Program-made: the position numbers and the translations under genes
Shown: in pieces, positions 1-12,199 of the stretch
How the letters are laid out: each line of letters begins with the position of its first letter
Numbering within the stretch: position 1 is the stretch's first letter
Notes under the pieces: model-generated
What the model was told of the DNA's origin: nothing
Databases searched by the model: none
What the model saw: the letters and a program-made list of their open reading frames with translations, nothing else
Source: Tachypleus tridentatus
Lineage: Eukaryota; Arthropoda; Merostomata; Xiphosura; Limulidae
DNA length: 64,000 bases
Direction: 5' to 3'
Assembly (NCBI RefSeq): GCF_004210375.1
Contig: NC_134835.1
Span: 72,818,447 to 72,882,446, forward strand

Positions 1-90
1 CCGGGTTTCGATACCTGTGGTGCGCACATCACGGATAACCCATTGTTGTAGTTTTTGTTTAATTCTAAATAAACAAACAAACAAAAAAAA
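1..90 (+). mobile_element. SINE family 2, 3' part, cut by window edge
   Basis: The piece opens with a tRNA-type B-box-like stretch (GGTTTCGATACC). It continues through a short GCACAGATAACCCATTG-like tail and ends in AAATAAACAAACAAAC. The same short design (tRNA-like head joined almost directly to the tail, no long core) recurs at several places in the window, so I treat it as a second SINE family. The 5' half lies outside the window. Confidence 0.6.
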
Positions 91-148
91 CTTTTATTTT
101 CAAATGTTGATTGCACTCAAATGCAAATAGTTTCTCACTAATGATGTA

Positions 149-420
149 GGCCAGACATGGCCAGGTGGTTAAGGCACTCGACCCATAATCCAAGGGTCGA
201 GGGTTCGATTTCCCGTCGCACCAAACATGCTCGCCCTTCCAGCTGTAGGAGCGCTATAATTTGACGGTCAATCCCACTATTCGTAGCTCAAAGGTAGGCG
301 GTGGGGGTGATGACTAGCTGCTTTTCCTCTAGTCTAACATTGCTAAATTAGGGGTGGCTAGTGCAGATAGCCCTCCTGTGGCTTTGCACGAAATAAAAAA
401 ACAACAACAAACAAAACAAA
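149..420 (+). mobile_element. SINE family 1 (tRNA-headed), full length
   Basis: The tRNA-like head has an A-box-like TGGCCAGGTGG and a B-box-like GGTTCGATTTC. The core follows: CATGCTCGCCCTTCCAGC, then TTGACGGTCAATCCCACTAT and GATGACTAGCTGC. The tail is GCAGATAGCCC..GTGGCTTTGCACGAAAT followed by an A/C-rich repeat. It is flanked by a diverged target duplication (134-148 and 421-435, 13 of 15 identical), so both ends are defined. The SINE is Pol III-type and non-coding. Confidence 0.85.
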
Positions 421-435
421 CTCATTAATAATGTA

Positions 436-1150
436 AAAACTTGACTTTACACTTGTGATAGAGAGTTTCCGCATTTTTATCTATGGTCCTATTTTGTACA
501 ATGCCGTACTGCTTTCCAAAGAATCCGAAGCACCGCTTCATATTACATAAGAAAGAATACTTTTAAAAGGAAACAAGAAAACCTCTTGCCTATTTAGGCA
601 GTTCTCTCAGAAATCGTAATGTATTTACTCATAGATGTACCTGTGTTCATGAGAACAAAGAAATCACTTATACTTCGGTAACATCGTACTTAGTTTATTT
701 TCTCCAGACTCAGATAAAATAAATAAATGGATCTAATGTAAGTTTTAGTGGAGAACAAAAAGTAAATAATGTTAAACTATTTCAAAGCGGGCATCAGTTA
801 AGCCTCTACTTGCGTGAGTTCACTGGAATTGTATACGAATAACCAGCCTGGTATATAAAATAGCACGAAAATACAATCTGACAACATGCAATAAACTTTG
901 AATCACGTGTCTACAGGTGCGTATGAATAATTTAAATATATTTATTAAGAAAACATATGAATCATGTAATAAAAGCAGATTGAGGTACTCATTAAAGAGA
1001 TTCAGTTTTAAAAATACTACTACAAAAATCAATTTTGTATTACAATATCGTGAAATTTATTGTGGGTGTATAAAATAACAAGAACATTAAATTTAATTAC
1101 GTACCACAAAACAAATATTTAACCTTAACAACGATGGTAACACAAAACGA
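436..1150. other. AT-rich stretch, nothing assigned
   Basis: I see no open frame of recognisable content, no RNA gene and no repeat I can place. The longest frame (70 codons, minus strand) is low-complexity and hydrophobic and looks like chance. Confidence 0.5.
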
Positions 1151-1418
1151 TTTGTTTGTTGTTTTTTGAATTTCGCGCAAAGCTATACGAGAGGTATCTC
1201 CGTTAGCCGTCCCTAATTTAGCAGTGTAAGGCTAGAGGGAAGGCAGCTAGTCATCATCACCCACCGCCAGCTCTTGAGCTACTCTTTTACCATCTAATAG
1301 TGGAATTGACCGTTACATTATAACGTCCCCACGGCTGAAAGGGCATGCATATTTGGTGCGACTGGGATGCGAACCCGCGACCCTCAGATTACGAGTCGCA
1401 CCCTAACAGATTACGCCA
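1151..1418 (-). mobile_element. SINE family 1, 5' head degraded
   Basis: Read on the minus strand, the core and the tail GCGCAAAGCTATACGAG..CTCCGTTAGCC match family 1. The tRNA-like head is present to about the anticodon arm (GATTACGAGTCGCA) and then breaks off. Short matches (CAAAACGA) at both edges may be a partial target duplication. Confidence 0.8.
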
Positions 1419-1618
1419 AACAAAACGAATAAGTCTGTAATAACACAGAAAGATGCACAAGCCTCTAAAACGGTGCACCTAAATGTTTAAGGTCATACCA
1501 AGATTTAATACGAGTGCTTAGAAGTGTCATAAACATTTTCTGTTTATAAATAAGCTACTTACACGAAACTCAAAGTAAGTTTTGCCTTGCTAAGAAAATC
1601 TTAGGTATCGCAACTTAA

Positions 1619-1705
1619 CCCAGGTATCTCCGTTAGCCGTCCCCAGTGTAAGGCTGCTTGGGCCTATTTTAATATGGAATTGACCGTTACATTATAATGT
1701 ACATA
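1619..1705 (-). mobile_element. Internally deleted SINE family 1 fragment
   Basis: The segment GGTATCTCCGTTAGCCGTCC is followed, after a deletion, by ATGGAATTGACCGTTACATT. Both blocks are nearly identical to parts of the SINE at 1151-1418, including shared private changes. This may be a local duplicate of that copy rather than an independent insertion. Confidence 0.6.
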
Positions 1706-2867
1706 TATGAACGTAACCGATCAAACTACAAGTGCTTTAATAACAAGTGCTTTATTTTTCTGAAAGTATTATTTCATATAAATGTCTTTCTAAATTGAAT
1801 TGTCCAAGAACTGTAAACTGATTTGTCGCCTTCTTGTAATATAGATTTCACCTTACTTTGTTAGTAAGAACACAAGTTTCAGGTTTTCGATGCGTGAAGA
1901 AAACGTTCAAGAAAGTTTTGGAATATTCAGTTATTGTTTTCATTCTCTTTTTCAAAAGAGCTCCAAATCTCTTTAATATTACGCACCGAATATCTAACAA
2001 AAATATATAAAGTTTGATCTCATATAATGGTTTGCTCAAGTGGGAACTTGCATGGTATACTATGCTTCCAATCAATGCTCATTTTATTCTTTTAAAGTAT
2101 GTAAGAATGTTCTTATGAAACAGGTCTGTTAAACCCTTTGTGTAGTATTTCAATCAACTCGTAATTTTCAGCTCTCTTGAGAGAAGGAAAACTTGGCCAG
2201 TTGTTATGTCAAACTTGCTGTTTTAATTGTTATCTTATTTTTTCATACTCAATAGACACAGTTCTAACATACTACCAGTTTTAAAGTGCTCCAAGTCAAG
2301 TGAAGGTTACATAAAACTAACAGAAATTGATTCCACATGACAAAATTATTTGTCGTGTATAAAAACATCATTGGATATTATTGTTGTTACTTGCTTTTTC
2401 CCAAGTTCATTGATTTTTGAAACTACGAAGTTGTTATGCCGATTTACGTCTCGATCTCCAGTCTCTTTATCTGCAGCTGCTCTACATTCCCAGCCATTAG
2501 AAAAGCTTGGTAATTTAGTTATTTTCGCATAAAGCTACTCAAGAACTACCTCTGCTGGCCTTCTTTGATTTCAGGCTGACAGGTTACAGAAAAGATACCT
2601 AGTCAACAGCACCCGTTACCAATTAATGGACTATTGTATTCGATTATTAGTATTTGACCATCACTCTTATAACGTATTTATAGCCCCAGAGTGCAGAACA
2701 AGATCTTTTTTCTTGTTCAATAGTTACATAATACAATAACCCTGGGAGTACAGTACGTCCGTTGTTAACAACCTAAATAATGGTACTTTAATGGTTGTAC
2801 CGCAGTAGTAAAATAATAAACATATAGATTCTTTACAGACGACATTCCCTCTTACTGTAGTGGGTAG
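1706..2867. other. No feature recognised
   Basis: AT-rich sequence with only short chance frames. A 60-codon plus frame near 2,350 and a 75-codon minus frame near 1,850 resemble nothing I know. Confidence 0.4.
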
Positions 2868-2872
2868 TAATA

Positions 2873-3692
2873 TGTAGTGCAATTCCAAATAGTCTAAAAC
2901 TGAGTTAAGTGATAATTTTAATTTAAAAGTTAATTAAATGTTGATATGTATCATATTTATAATATTCGCCAACAAGACTGATGCTTAACGTTTTCTTTCT
3001 CAATACAAACAGATTTTAAAATACAAACAATAATTATATTTACAATAACGGTTATTACAAATAATTATTTACATACAAATGCTTTAGAAATTTACAAACA
3101 ATACTGAGTCTTGTATCTGGTCTGGAACTGGATATCTTATCAACAGTTGACGATGAGAGAACTAATTTTGAATTGATATGGATAGAACTCATTTAACAGA
3201 GAGCTAGTTAGATCTACGTCAAGTTATTCTATCGCTGAATTTATATAGTTTTTTGGTAAAAATGTCCGTTATTAATCCACTGAAGTTAAATGATTTATAA
3301 TGTACGAAATCTATGAACGTTTCTGGTCAAGTATCTGAAGTTTCCGATTAATAATCTTAAATCATATGTATAGTTTCGTAGGTTTATGGCACATCAACTG
3401 TAGAAACCGATAATATATATACTGTCTCTTAGCGCATCGCGTTAGTTATATTTAAAAGCGTGAGGAGAGTTTCTAGAACTTTCAGCAAGCACAACAATAT
3501 TGATGATAAACCAATGTCTACCTACACACTTATATTGTTTATTCTTACACTGGAGTATCTTCTACAATTTTAGTGAATAGGCTGGAATTTTGTAACACAG
3601 GTTTAACAGAATAAGTTATGTTCATTTCTAAATATAAATTTAACTTAAACGAACATCGATATTAGAATAGATATATAATAGTAAATCCGTCA
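2873..3692 (+). mobile_element. ~820-bp LTR-like dispersed element, copy 1
   Basis: This is the first of three related copies in the same orientation (others at 16,612 and 21,327). Shared landmarks are CAAATAGTCTAAAACTGAG near the start, ATACAAACAAT..., GAGTCTTGTATCTGGTCTGG in the middle, a TATA-like box before a GCGTGAGG motif, and ATATATAATAGTAAATCCG at the end. It begins TG, ends CA and is flanked by TAATA / TAATG. The promoter-like box, late AATAAA-type signals, TG..CA ends and 5-bp duplications suggest a solo LTR. No gag or pol lies beside it. A non-autonomous element of another class is not excluded. Confidence 0.5.
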
Positions 3693-3727
3693 TAATGGAT
3701 ATCAGAGAGCATTTGTTATACTGTCGA

Positions 3728-3948
3728 TTGTTTGTTTTTGAATTTCGCGCAAAGCTACTCGAGGGCTTTCTGCGCTAGCTGTCCCTAATTTAGCAGTGTA
3801 AGACTAGAAGAAAGTCAGCTAGTCATCATGATCCCTTGTCAACTCTTGGGCTACTCTTTTACCAACGAATAGTGGGATTGACCGTGACTTATAACACCCC
3901 ACGGCTGAAAAGGCGAGGATGTTTGTGACACAAGTCGAGCTGGCCGAC
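3728..3948 (-). mobile_element. SINE family 1, head mostly lost
   Basis: The tail and core match (TTTCGCGCAAAGCTACTCG, then AGTCATCATGATCC, then GGGATTGACCGTGACTTATA). The tRNA-like head is reduced to a few bases near GTCGAGCTGGCC. Confidence 0.75.
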
Positions 3949-3949
3949 C

Positions 3950-5180
3950 TATACTGTCGAAGGTAGTTGCTAAGTGGAACAAAAAATAATTTAACTTATT
4001 GCGATTCATCTTTATATAGTTTTCAAAATCATTTACAAATTTGGAAAATTTAACAAAATGAACACTTGCTTAAAAAAGATTCAGTTTTGCCTCTGGCTGA
4101 TATACTTCTAGGTGGTATTGAGCTCTTATTATCTTAGAATGTTAGCCTACCATCTTAGGAAGACAAATTAGAATAAATCTCTCTAAATTCAAATATTTCT
4201 ATGTTTCTTAAATGTCGTACAATTATTTAAAAGAAATTTAGCTAATTAATCAAAGAGATATTAGCCCGAAGATAGACTCGCTTGTTGTTGAGCATAAAAC
4301 TTTAATATTAGTAAGGACTGCGAAGTAGTAAGCGATTTTTATCATCAATGTTTCATTACGAAATCTACCGGAGGCACATGTGAATTATTGGCACAATTAA
4401 AAATTTAAGGTATAATTTATAGTTTTATTTCCGCCTTGAAAATGAAATCGACCAACGACAAAAATAATTAATAAATTTATTCTAAAAGTTTCTCCAGTAA
4501 AGTCTAATTATTTCACTATAACGGCAGTTAAATAAATTATTGCTAAGATTAACGGTATTTTAACCAAGTTTGGTTTAAAGAAAGATAACAAACTTGTTTC
4601 CCTCTGGTATTTCTAAATTGTTGGGATTAGTTGACAAACACTCATACAATTTATGTGTGTGTGTTTGTAACTAGACGAAAGTTTATACCTCATAAAAGCA
4701 CAGTGTGTGATCAGCAACTAATTACGAGGCTTATTTGAAAAACACTTCATGAAACGAACAGATAAATTTATCAAAATCACTTCAAATATAGTTTGGTTTC
4801 TTTTTTCAACAACAATTAGTTTTAAAGTCATGATCTTCTCAGTCAAAACCTACAAATATTGTTTTTATTTTGTATTTTGAAACTTTCGTGGCAGTGAGAG
4901 TTATATAAATTTAAAATATGTCTTCTTGTTTATTCATTGAACTAAAGGTGGTGTTATTCCACTTCAGAAATTATTAACAATTAAACCATGAACCATTAAG
5001 CCTACGTATGACACATAATTACTGAAAATTAGGATTGGAATATTTAATACAATTATAAACTTTTTCTAAAGCGAGACAAACATCTGACAAATACTACAAA
5101 CCCAACCATTACTTTTCGATGAAATTATCACCAGCTAACGAAGTGTTTGAATTGAAGATACTAATAACTTATAAATGTTT
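3950..5180. other. No feature recognised
   Basis: AT-rich, with a short TGTGTGTGTG run near 4,655. I see no coding or RNA signal. Confidence 0.4.
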
Positions 5181-5185
5181 TTCAG

Positions 5186-5430
5186 ATGAAAATACTACCA
5201 GTTAAGGAATGCTTCCCGGTGAGAATACTACTGCCACGTAAGTAAAAATACTACAATGTAATAAATACGTCTTGGTGGAAATACTACTAATTAAATGAAA
5301 CTATTACAATGCAATGAATACTTCTCGGTGTGAATACTACCAAATTAATGAAAATTTTACAATCGAACGAATACTTTAGTGAAAATACGACCAATTAACA
5401 GATACTTCAAAATAAGGAAATCTGTGGTTA
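5186..5430 (+). repeat. Degenerate minisatellite, ~50-57-bp unit, about 4.5 copies
   Basis: Each unit carries GAATACTAC or AAATACTAC, then a TTAA-like patch, TTACAATG..A.GAATACTT and CTCGGTG. Copies start near 5,186, 5,221, 5,279, 5,332 and 5,384 and differ by substitutions and small indels. A weakly related stretch lies near 5,830-5,890. Confidence 0.6.
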
Positions 5431-5518
5431 CCCAATTTTTCAGAGGTAAAACACCTGTTCAAACATACATAAAAATGACTGTAGAAAGACTAACTTATTA
5501 TTCTAAGCTATTACAAAT

Positions 5519-5642
5519 GTTTGTGTATAATTAAGCACAAAGTTACAAAGTGGGCTGTGTGTGCACTGCCCACTGCGGGTATCGGAACACAGTTTCTATC
5601 GGTGTAAGTCCACTAACATACCACTCTGCCACCAGGGAGCAA
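5519..5642 (-). mobile_element. SINE family 2
   Basis: On the minus strand it reads from a CTCCCTGGTGGCAGAGTGG head through a B-box-like TTCCGATACCC and GTGGGCAGTGCACACA to a GTAACTTTGTGCTTAATTA tail. The short head-to-tail layout matches the other family 2 copies. Two antiparallel frames here are chance. Confidence 0.65.
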
Positions 5643-5947
5643 TTACAAATCTCAATACGCGCAGACATCAAACACTCTATGAAAATAATATTCGTTGCTA
5701 AGCAAAGCTTAACAATCACGAATGTACCCCCGAATAAAGAATATTTCTCAATTATAACACCCAGTGTTAACAAAGACTTTGCGTTGATAAATGTATACTA
5801 GCTATAAAATAGCATCAAAATTTCACCATGACAAAATATGCGACTAAAAAAATACTTCATGATAGTAATACTAGTTTTAAATAAAAAATTCACAATGACA
5901 ATAACTAAGACTGGAAATATTTCAAACTATAATAGATGTGGTTAACA

Positions 5948-6140
5948 AACACTTCTCAAAGAACCGTGTTGTGATGTATTAGAACGGATACATTTGTGAT
6001 TAGGTTAAAGCAACACTTTTCAACGTATCATATAGTAGCTTATTAGAACGGACACACTTCTGATAAAGTTAGAGCAATGCTTCTCAACAAACTAAATTAG
6101 AACGAGCAATCTTGTGATGTGTTTAGAACAACACACTTTA
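5948..6140 (+). repeat. Short tandem array, ~60-70-bp unit, about 3 copies
   Basis: Repeating blocks read TTAGAACGGA(T/C)ACA(T/C)TTGTGAT, then a (T)AGAGCAA(C/T)(A/G)CTT(T/C)TCAAC block. They occur near 5,975, 6,045 and 6,098, and the last is truncated. Divergence is high. Confidence 0.5.
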
Positions 6141-7913
6141 CTAAGTATCTATCTCATAATCTTTGTCATGATAAAAATGTTCAAGAAATTGAATGTTAGT
6201 TTTCTCAAATGTATTTTTATAAAGTATACGATAAAATAATTGAAACATAATTTGAGTGTTTATTATGTAAAGTTTGACATTGAGTTGTTTAATCTATCTA
6301 ATTCAATTTTTTACGTTTACTTGAAGTAATTAATGGGCCTTATTCATCTATATCAGCTCTCTATAAGAAACATGACACCATATGGTTTGTAGGGAGCTTG
6401 GAGACAAACTTGACATCTACTGTTTTTATATTTATTACATTGAAATGCAGTACGTCAACTCTGTCACAATTGCGGCCTCTAAAGAAAGAGTTCGACTAAT
6501 AAGAAGAATCTTTCGACAGAAACCATCTCACTTGACCATTTTTTTGCCGATGGTAACCAGAACTGTCAGTCACACTCCAAGATCGTGTACCTCTTCATGT
6601 CAATCGAAACTCTGATACAGAAAAGTTGCATTAGACAAAAGGAGAAATGTCAACCTTCAGAATTATCCGTTTCTTTTCAAAAGAAAAAGAAACATGGTCC
6701 AAAAGTGGGTCTAAATGGTCACTCGCTTCTAGTTAGTTTGTTACATAGATCAAATCAGACTTTTGGTTTACTACTTATCTTTCATTGTTGTTCAGCTATC
6801 CTTCCAGTATCTTAGTTCGTTAGTTTTGTTTTTTTCTATTTTTGATAACCAAGATATTCAGCCATAAGGAAGCAATACTATAAGAAAAGAAAATCGATTA
6901 TCTTGAAAGCATCTACAACTATTAATTATATTACTATAAATAAAAATAATAATTTCTCCAAAATATATATAACCAGCAATTCTATGTTGTTTAATCAATC
7001 TTTGAAACCTTTTGTGATATCCCTATTACCAATTCCAATTAATTATTAAATAGCCTGCTACCTTCGAATTGATTTATTTTAGGCCTTCACTTCGTACATA
7101 ATATAGTTGTTGGATCCATTAAGACACCGATCGTATAGTTTACAAGGCACTGAGTATCTCCATGTCACACTGTTCTAAAGTTTATCTATTATTAGTTAGT
7201 AATTCCTATTTCATACTGTATTAAAGTTTGTCAAAGTAACACCAGATGTATGTAAGGAAGCTACCTTCAAGGGGTAATTATAACATATTTTACACTAATA
7301 TGATGTTTTATAACTTATGTAAAACATAAAAGAAATAAATCGATTTTTCAATAACTCTACGACCTTCGCAGTACCTTATTTAGTGCTATACAAGAGTAAT
7401 GAATGCAACATACAAGGCTGTTTTTGTTGTGTAAGCTGACAATAAAATAATAATAACAAGGATTACAAACGGGCCGTTATGAATGGATTTTCTTTTCTAA
7501 CAAACGTGTTTTTTTGTCCATTTTTACAGGTACATAGCCTTAGCAATCAATAACAAAGGTTTCTAAGCATTGTTTGAGCGGAATCTTTACTATTTAAGAT
7601 ATTTTTTGCCCGAATGTTTTATTAGGGTTTTGTACAATTTCTTGATATCCTTAATGTTATTCACTATTGTAGTTCATGGAGCCTATGTATAGTTAGGCAA
7701 AATTCAATGCATACTGTAAAAAAGTTTCAGACAAAAAATTATTTTAATAATAATAAAAATCACAAAATTGCATTAATTCGTTGAAAGTTCAGCACCAAAA
7801 TAACCTGAAGCTTCTGTTTCTATTATCATAGTAAATTAGGTAAAACACAAATAATAAAAGTCTGAAAATTAATTACTTAACACAGGTAGTCTAGTTAAGC
7901 GTGTACCTGTGTG
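6141..7913. other. No feature recognised
   Basis: AT-rich. Two short overlapping frames (6,382-6,615 and 6,585-6,815) have no recognisable motif. I see no RNA gene. Confidence 0.4.
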
Positions 7914-7923
7914 ATTAAATGTA

Positions 7924-8195
7924 CGGCCCGGCATGGCCAAGTGTGTTAAGGTATTCGACTCGTAAGATTATGGTCGCGGGTTCGAATCCCGGTCGCACCA
8001 AACATGCTCGCCCTTTCAGCCGTGGGGACGTTATACTGTAACAGTCAGTCCCACTATTCGTTGGGTAAAAAGAGTAGCCCAAGAGTTGGCAATAGTGATG
8101 ACTGCCTTCCATCTAGTCTTACACTGCTAAATTAGGGACGGCTGGCGCAGATAGTCCTCGAGTAGCTTTGCGCGAAATTCAAAACAAACAATGAA
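7924..8195 (+). mobile_element. SINE family 1, full length with target duplication
   Basis: Complete head (GGCCCGGCATGGCCAAGTG; B box GGTTCGAATCCC), core and tail (GGCGCAGATAGTCC..GTAGCTTTGCGCGAAATTC, then AAAACAAACA). It is flanked by a perfect 10-bp duplication ATTAAATGTA at 7,914-7,923 and 8,196-8,205. The stem-forming GCGCA/TGCGC pair in the tail is intact. Confidence 0.9.
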
Positions 8196-8416
8196 ATTAA
8201 ATGTAAATTTTTACAGGTATATAAATATTTTTGGCTGTAAAACAGTTGTTACTGTAACTCAAAATATTTCAGTGTTTTTTGTTTGTTTGTTTTTCTTTTT
8301 TATTCATAGTATTGTAGACCTACGTATTAATTTATTACGCAATTGTAAAAATGTAAGATTACTTTTATTGTGATTGTACAGAAACTTATATTAAAGATGT
8401 CGCTACCGTATCTTCC

Positions 8417-8490
8417 CGGTAGATCAGTGGTAACTGATAGCTTATAACGCAAAAAACATCGAGTTTCAATTACAAAAACTAAATAAATAG
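8417..8490 (+). mobile_element. SINE family 2, diverged fragment
   Basis: A head-like TTCCCGGTAGATCAGTGGTAA is followed by a B-box-like TCGAGTTTCAATTAC and an A-rich tail with AAATAAATAG. The sequence has decayed and the tail motif is missing. Confidence 0.4.
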
Positions 8491-9460
8491 AGTAATTTAT
8501 ATCATAATAAGATTTCGTGTTCCTGTAAAAAGTAAAACTGAACTTTTAATGTTATTGTAAAGAAATAGGTATGTTATCACAAAAACTTTGCTTGTGTATA
8601 ATTGTAATGGTTAACATTCTCCTGGTATTAAATGAAATTTTACTGTTGTTTTTTACTCGATGAGGGGGAGTATGGAGTTTTGTTAATTTAAATATGTATT
8701 ATATAAGTATTTTCATATCTTATGGTAGTCCAATAGGCGAAAATCATGATGAGATGCAGCCGTTAACTTAAAGATAACTCGATAATCTATGCATTATTAG
8801 ACTAGGTCCTAGAAACCGAAAAATTTTCTTCACTAGTTATTCCACACATTCAAAATGAATTTTCCTGCTATTGTAAATTTTCAAATGTTAGATTTAGTTT
8901 GCAAAACTATATAAGTGATATCAGTGCTAGCTGTCACCAACTGTAAATTGATAACCTAGAGTAAACAGCGCCCACCACAAAATCGTAGGTAACTCTAATC
9001 AGATAGTGAAATTTAACTGTCAGTTTTTATCACAAGTCCATGCCTTAAAGTGCAGCAAGAAGACATCAAAACTGAACTTCACTTTCATGCCTTGACGTTT
9101 CCAGTATGTTTACTTCAAAGTTTTCATGGATACATTTCTCCAAAGGTTAAACAGAAAACAAAACCACGTGTGTGTATTTTATGAGAATTCGAGTTCAGGA
9201 ATTTATTATTCTAGGTAACAACATATTCGTTATAACATACGATAGCTCAACATTAAAAACGACAAAGAGTATTTATTTTTACTGAAGTTTGGGCATAAGT
9301 TTAGCATCAACGTGTAAGAACTGAATATTTCAGAATAACTTATAGAAATCGACTGAAATAACGCCATTATTAAAGAAACATGAAAAGTATAATTATTGCT
9401 AAACAAAAGAAAAATATGCACATTTTACAATAAATAATAATCAAAGGGTAATATAATAAA
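8491..9460. other. No feature recognised
   Basis: AT-rich, with only one 63-codon low-complexity minus frame (9,230-9,421). Confidence 0.4.
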
Positions 9461-9463
9461 TTT

Positions 9464-9727
9464 GAGCCCAGCATGGCCAAGCGTGTTAAGGCGTGCGACT
9501 CGTAATCTGAGGGTCGCGGGTTCGCATCCCCCTCACGCCAAACATGCTCGCCCTTTCAGCCGTGGGGGCGTTATAATGTGACGGTCAATCTCACTATTCG
9601 TTGGTAAAAGAGTTGTCCAAGAGTTGGCGGTGGGTGCCTTCCCTCTAGTCTTACACTGCTAAATTAGGGACGGCTAGCACAGATAACCTTTGAGTAGCTT
9701 TGTGCGAATTTCAAAAACAAACAAACA
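9464..9727 (+). mobile_element. SINE family 1
   Basis: Head AGCCCAGCATGGCCAAGCG, B box GGTTCGCATCCC, core CATGCTCGCCCTTTCAGCCG and the TGACGGTCAATCTCACTATT block are all present. The tail is AGCACAGATAACC..GTAGCTTTGTGCGAA, then AAACAAACAAAC. There is a small deletion in the GGTGGGTGGTGATGACTAG region. Confidence 0.85.
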
Positions 9728-9761
9728 TATTATTATGGATTTTATTACCATTCATGTTTTT

Positions 9762-9892
9762 AGCTCACCCAGTGGTTTAGGGATAAATCTAAAGGCTCAC
9801 ACTACTATAAATTGCGTTTCGATATTCGTGGTAGGAACAGCACAAATATTCCATTGTATAGCTTTGCCTTTAACACATACACACACAAAAAC
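9762..9892 (+). mobile_element. SINE family 2
   Basis: A head-like CTCACCCAGTGGTTTAGGG, B-box-like GCGTTTCGATATTCG and GGAACAGCACAAATATTCC lead to a GTATAGCTTTGCCTTTAA tail, then an ACACACAC run. The order of blocks matches the copies at 1-90 and 20,622. Confidence 0.6.
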
Positions 9893-9904
9893 ATTTAGAT
9901 TATA

Positions 9905-11775
9905 GCAAAGACACTACAATCCAGCTGCAAACCTTTCTGTTATTTTAAGGAAAATGCTTTAGAAACAAGTTTGATTAGCAATGTGCTTTTCACACATTGT
10001 ACACTTGTTTAACAGAACTAATAGGGTTAAATAATATTAAAAAATATTTATGATAGTATACCATGCAGCGGAGTGATCCCAAAATGTATTTGAAATCATT
10101 ATCTTAACAACGCAGAACATAATTTAGACGTAATAAGCAGATATATTGTGTCCATTCTGAGTTATTGATATGTCCGACTAAATTATGATGCAGAAAAAAC
10201 AACTTTTGACGACCATTTAGTAAGTGTGATAAAACGTAGCAAAACTATAACCTCCAGCATGACACCATGTTGTTTTTTACATTTCTTCAATGCGGATTTA
10301 TGTAGCTTTTCTTTCTTTCTGTGTTAAGGCAATATTAAAAGTTAACAAACGATCCAAGTTTTCCAGTACTATACTTGCACTAAATATACGAAACCCTCGG
10401 TCATTGACGATATCAATCACATTTCTTTGTGACAAAAGCGGAACCGATAAAACTCCTTTCTGTGACAGTAATATCTGTGCTGAAAGCTTAAAAGGTTTAT
10501 CTTGTACGTGCAGATTGAGGAAAAAAAACTCTGAAAATGATAGGTCACCAGGAAAAACAAACGTGAAACATTGACACTTTCATGAGCTTCTCTCAATCAC
10601 GGAAAGAAAAAAAAACAACTTTTCTGATTTGCTGGAATAGTGTCTTTATTTATTTGACTTGATTCAAATTATTTTACAAATCTAATGAAACGCTGAGAGG
10701 CACTGAAACCTTTATTAGACAGAATAAATGAGGCAATTTATTAAAATAAAGTGTTGTAATTAGCTAGGCAATTATATTATGTTTGTTCAGTGTTTAGGTT
10801 TAGGTACAATGATAAAGGGTTTGATTCAAAACATTTACATAAGCTGGACTGATCTTTGAAATCAACAATGTTCTTACAGTAATTCACCAGGTAGGAAAAA
10901 CAGAGAAAGGCATCACAAAATGAAAATAAACAAAACACCAGAATTAATACATTGTACTCCAAAATGTACTCTACACTGCTAGGTAGTGGATGCCCTACAA
11001 GAGTAACGATCAAATATCACTCTCCGATAACACAAGAGTTATTCAGTAGAGAGCTACAGGTGATGTTGAACAATTTACTCTCCTATAGGCTATCAGTTCA
11101 AACTTAATAAAGCTGGAGGTCGCAATTCCGAAAATTTATCTGGATCCCAGAATTTCGGAGTTTAAAGGTTCTAATTTCTTTCGGATTCTAGTTATTTTAT
11201 TTATTTAAGTCCTATCCTGTCTAAATGAAATGTAAGTAATCTCTATATATTCCTTGTCTAACTAAACTAGTTTTAAAATAATGCAAACACAGTTGAATTA
11301 GTAAAACTTTAAGGATTTGCACGAATAACTTCGTTATTGAAACTGTTATTTTACCTACAGAACGCTCGAATCGAATCCCCTTTGTATATGCGTCAACATT
11401 ATCCAGCAAAGAAGGGAATACATTCTATTAGCAAATAATGAACTTTAATCAAAAACTGTTTTGATTATATGTTTTCAAGTAATTTGGTTAATTATCGCTA
11501 CTGTGAGAAACAAATCAGGGCATATAAGTAGCGCAACCTCATTCTGAGAAAGATTAACTAATGTACTCACTCCCCTTAAAAATTGAAGGATCCTGTTAAC
11601 ATACGGGACTCCATGGAAATAACGTTTAGTGACATCTATATGAAATTGACCATTATGTACTTTAGTTCGCAATTTAACATTATGTTTTGGAACAGCGAGG
11701 GGCCTATTCGTCCATCTCGATTGTTTCATCTTTAAACTAAACTAAAACAATTAATTAATAAATTATTTAAAATAT
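9905..11775. other. No confident feature; three unassigned frames
   Basis: Frames of 94 codons (10,290-10,574, plus), 78 codons (10,777-11,013, minus) and 84 codons (11,475-11,729, minus) are open, but I recognise no family. The last starts only about 50 bases beyond the 3' end of the minus-strand LINE and could be eroded repeat. No splice-supported exon chain is visible. Confidence 0.35.
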
Positions 11776-12199
11776 TAAAGCCACCTTTTATCATTCATAT
11801 GTTTCAAGCTTTCTTTTAAATTCACTTAAATATACTGCTCCATAACATTTGAAGGCAACCCATTTCAAAGGCCAACCATCCTGAAAAAAAATAAAACTAT
11901 CTAAGCTCCTACCTAGTCAAACTTACATTTGTGTCTTTATTCCTGTTGTTCTCACTCTTAAGTTTGAAGAAGGATTACGCATCAATACTATCAATTCCCT
12001 TTACAACCTTAACCACCCCAATCAGATCCTCCCTTAACTATGTTTTTTTTTAATAGAAAAATATTCAGAGATTTCAATTCCTCCATTCTAATTACATTTT
12101 AGTAACCCTTCTCGGAACCCTTTCCAACAATTCAATATATTTCCTAAGTTAAGGAGCCCAAGAATGAGCACAATTCCTCAAATTTGGCCTAATCAGTAA

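Noticed and set aside
7925-8000. tRNA gene candidates at SINE heads
   Set aside because: A and B boxes are present, but the acceptor stem does not close and the sequence runs straight into the SINE core. These are SINE promoters, not tRNA genes.
7915-8112. Open frames across SINE copies (also 17,608-17,808, 19,411-19,707, 63,127-63,327)
   Set aside because: They are chance readings of the SINE head and core. The same peptide fragments recur wherever the SINE occurs.
10290-10574. 94-codon plus frame with several Cys residues
   Set aside because: The Cys spacing matches no zinc-binding or secreted family I know. Not enough to call a gene.
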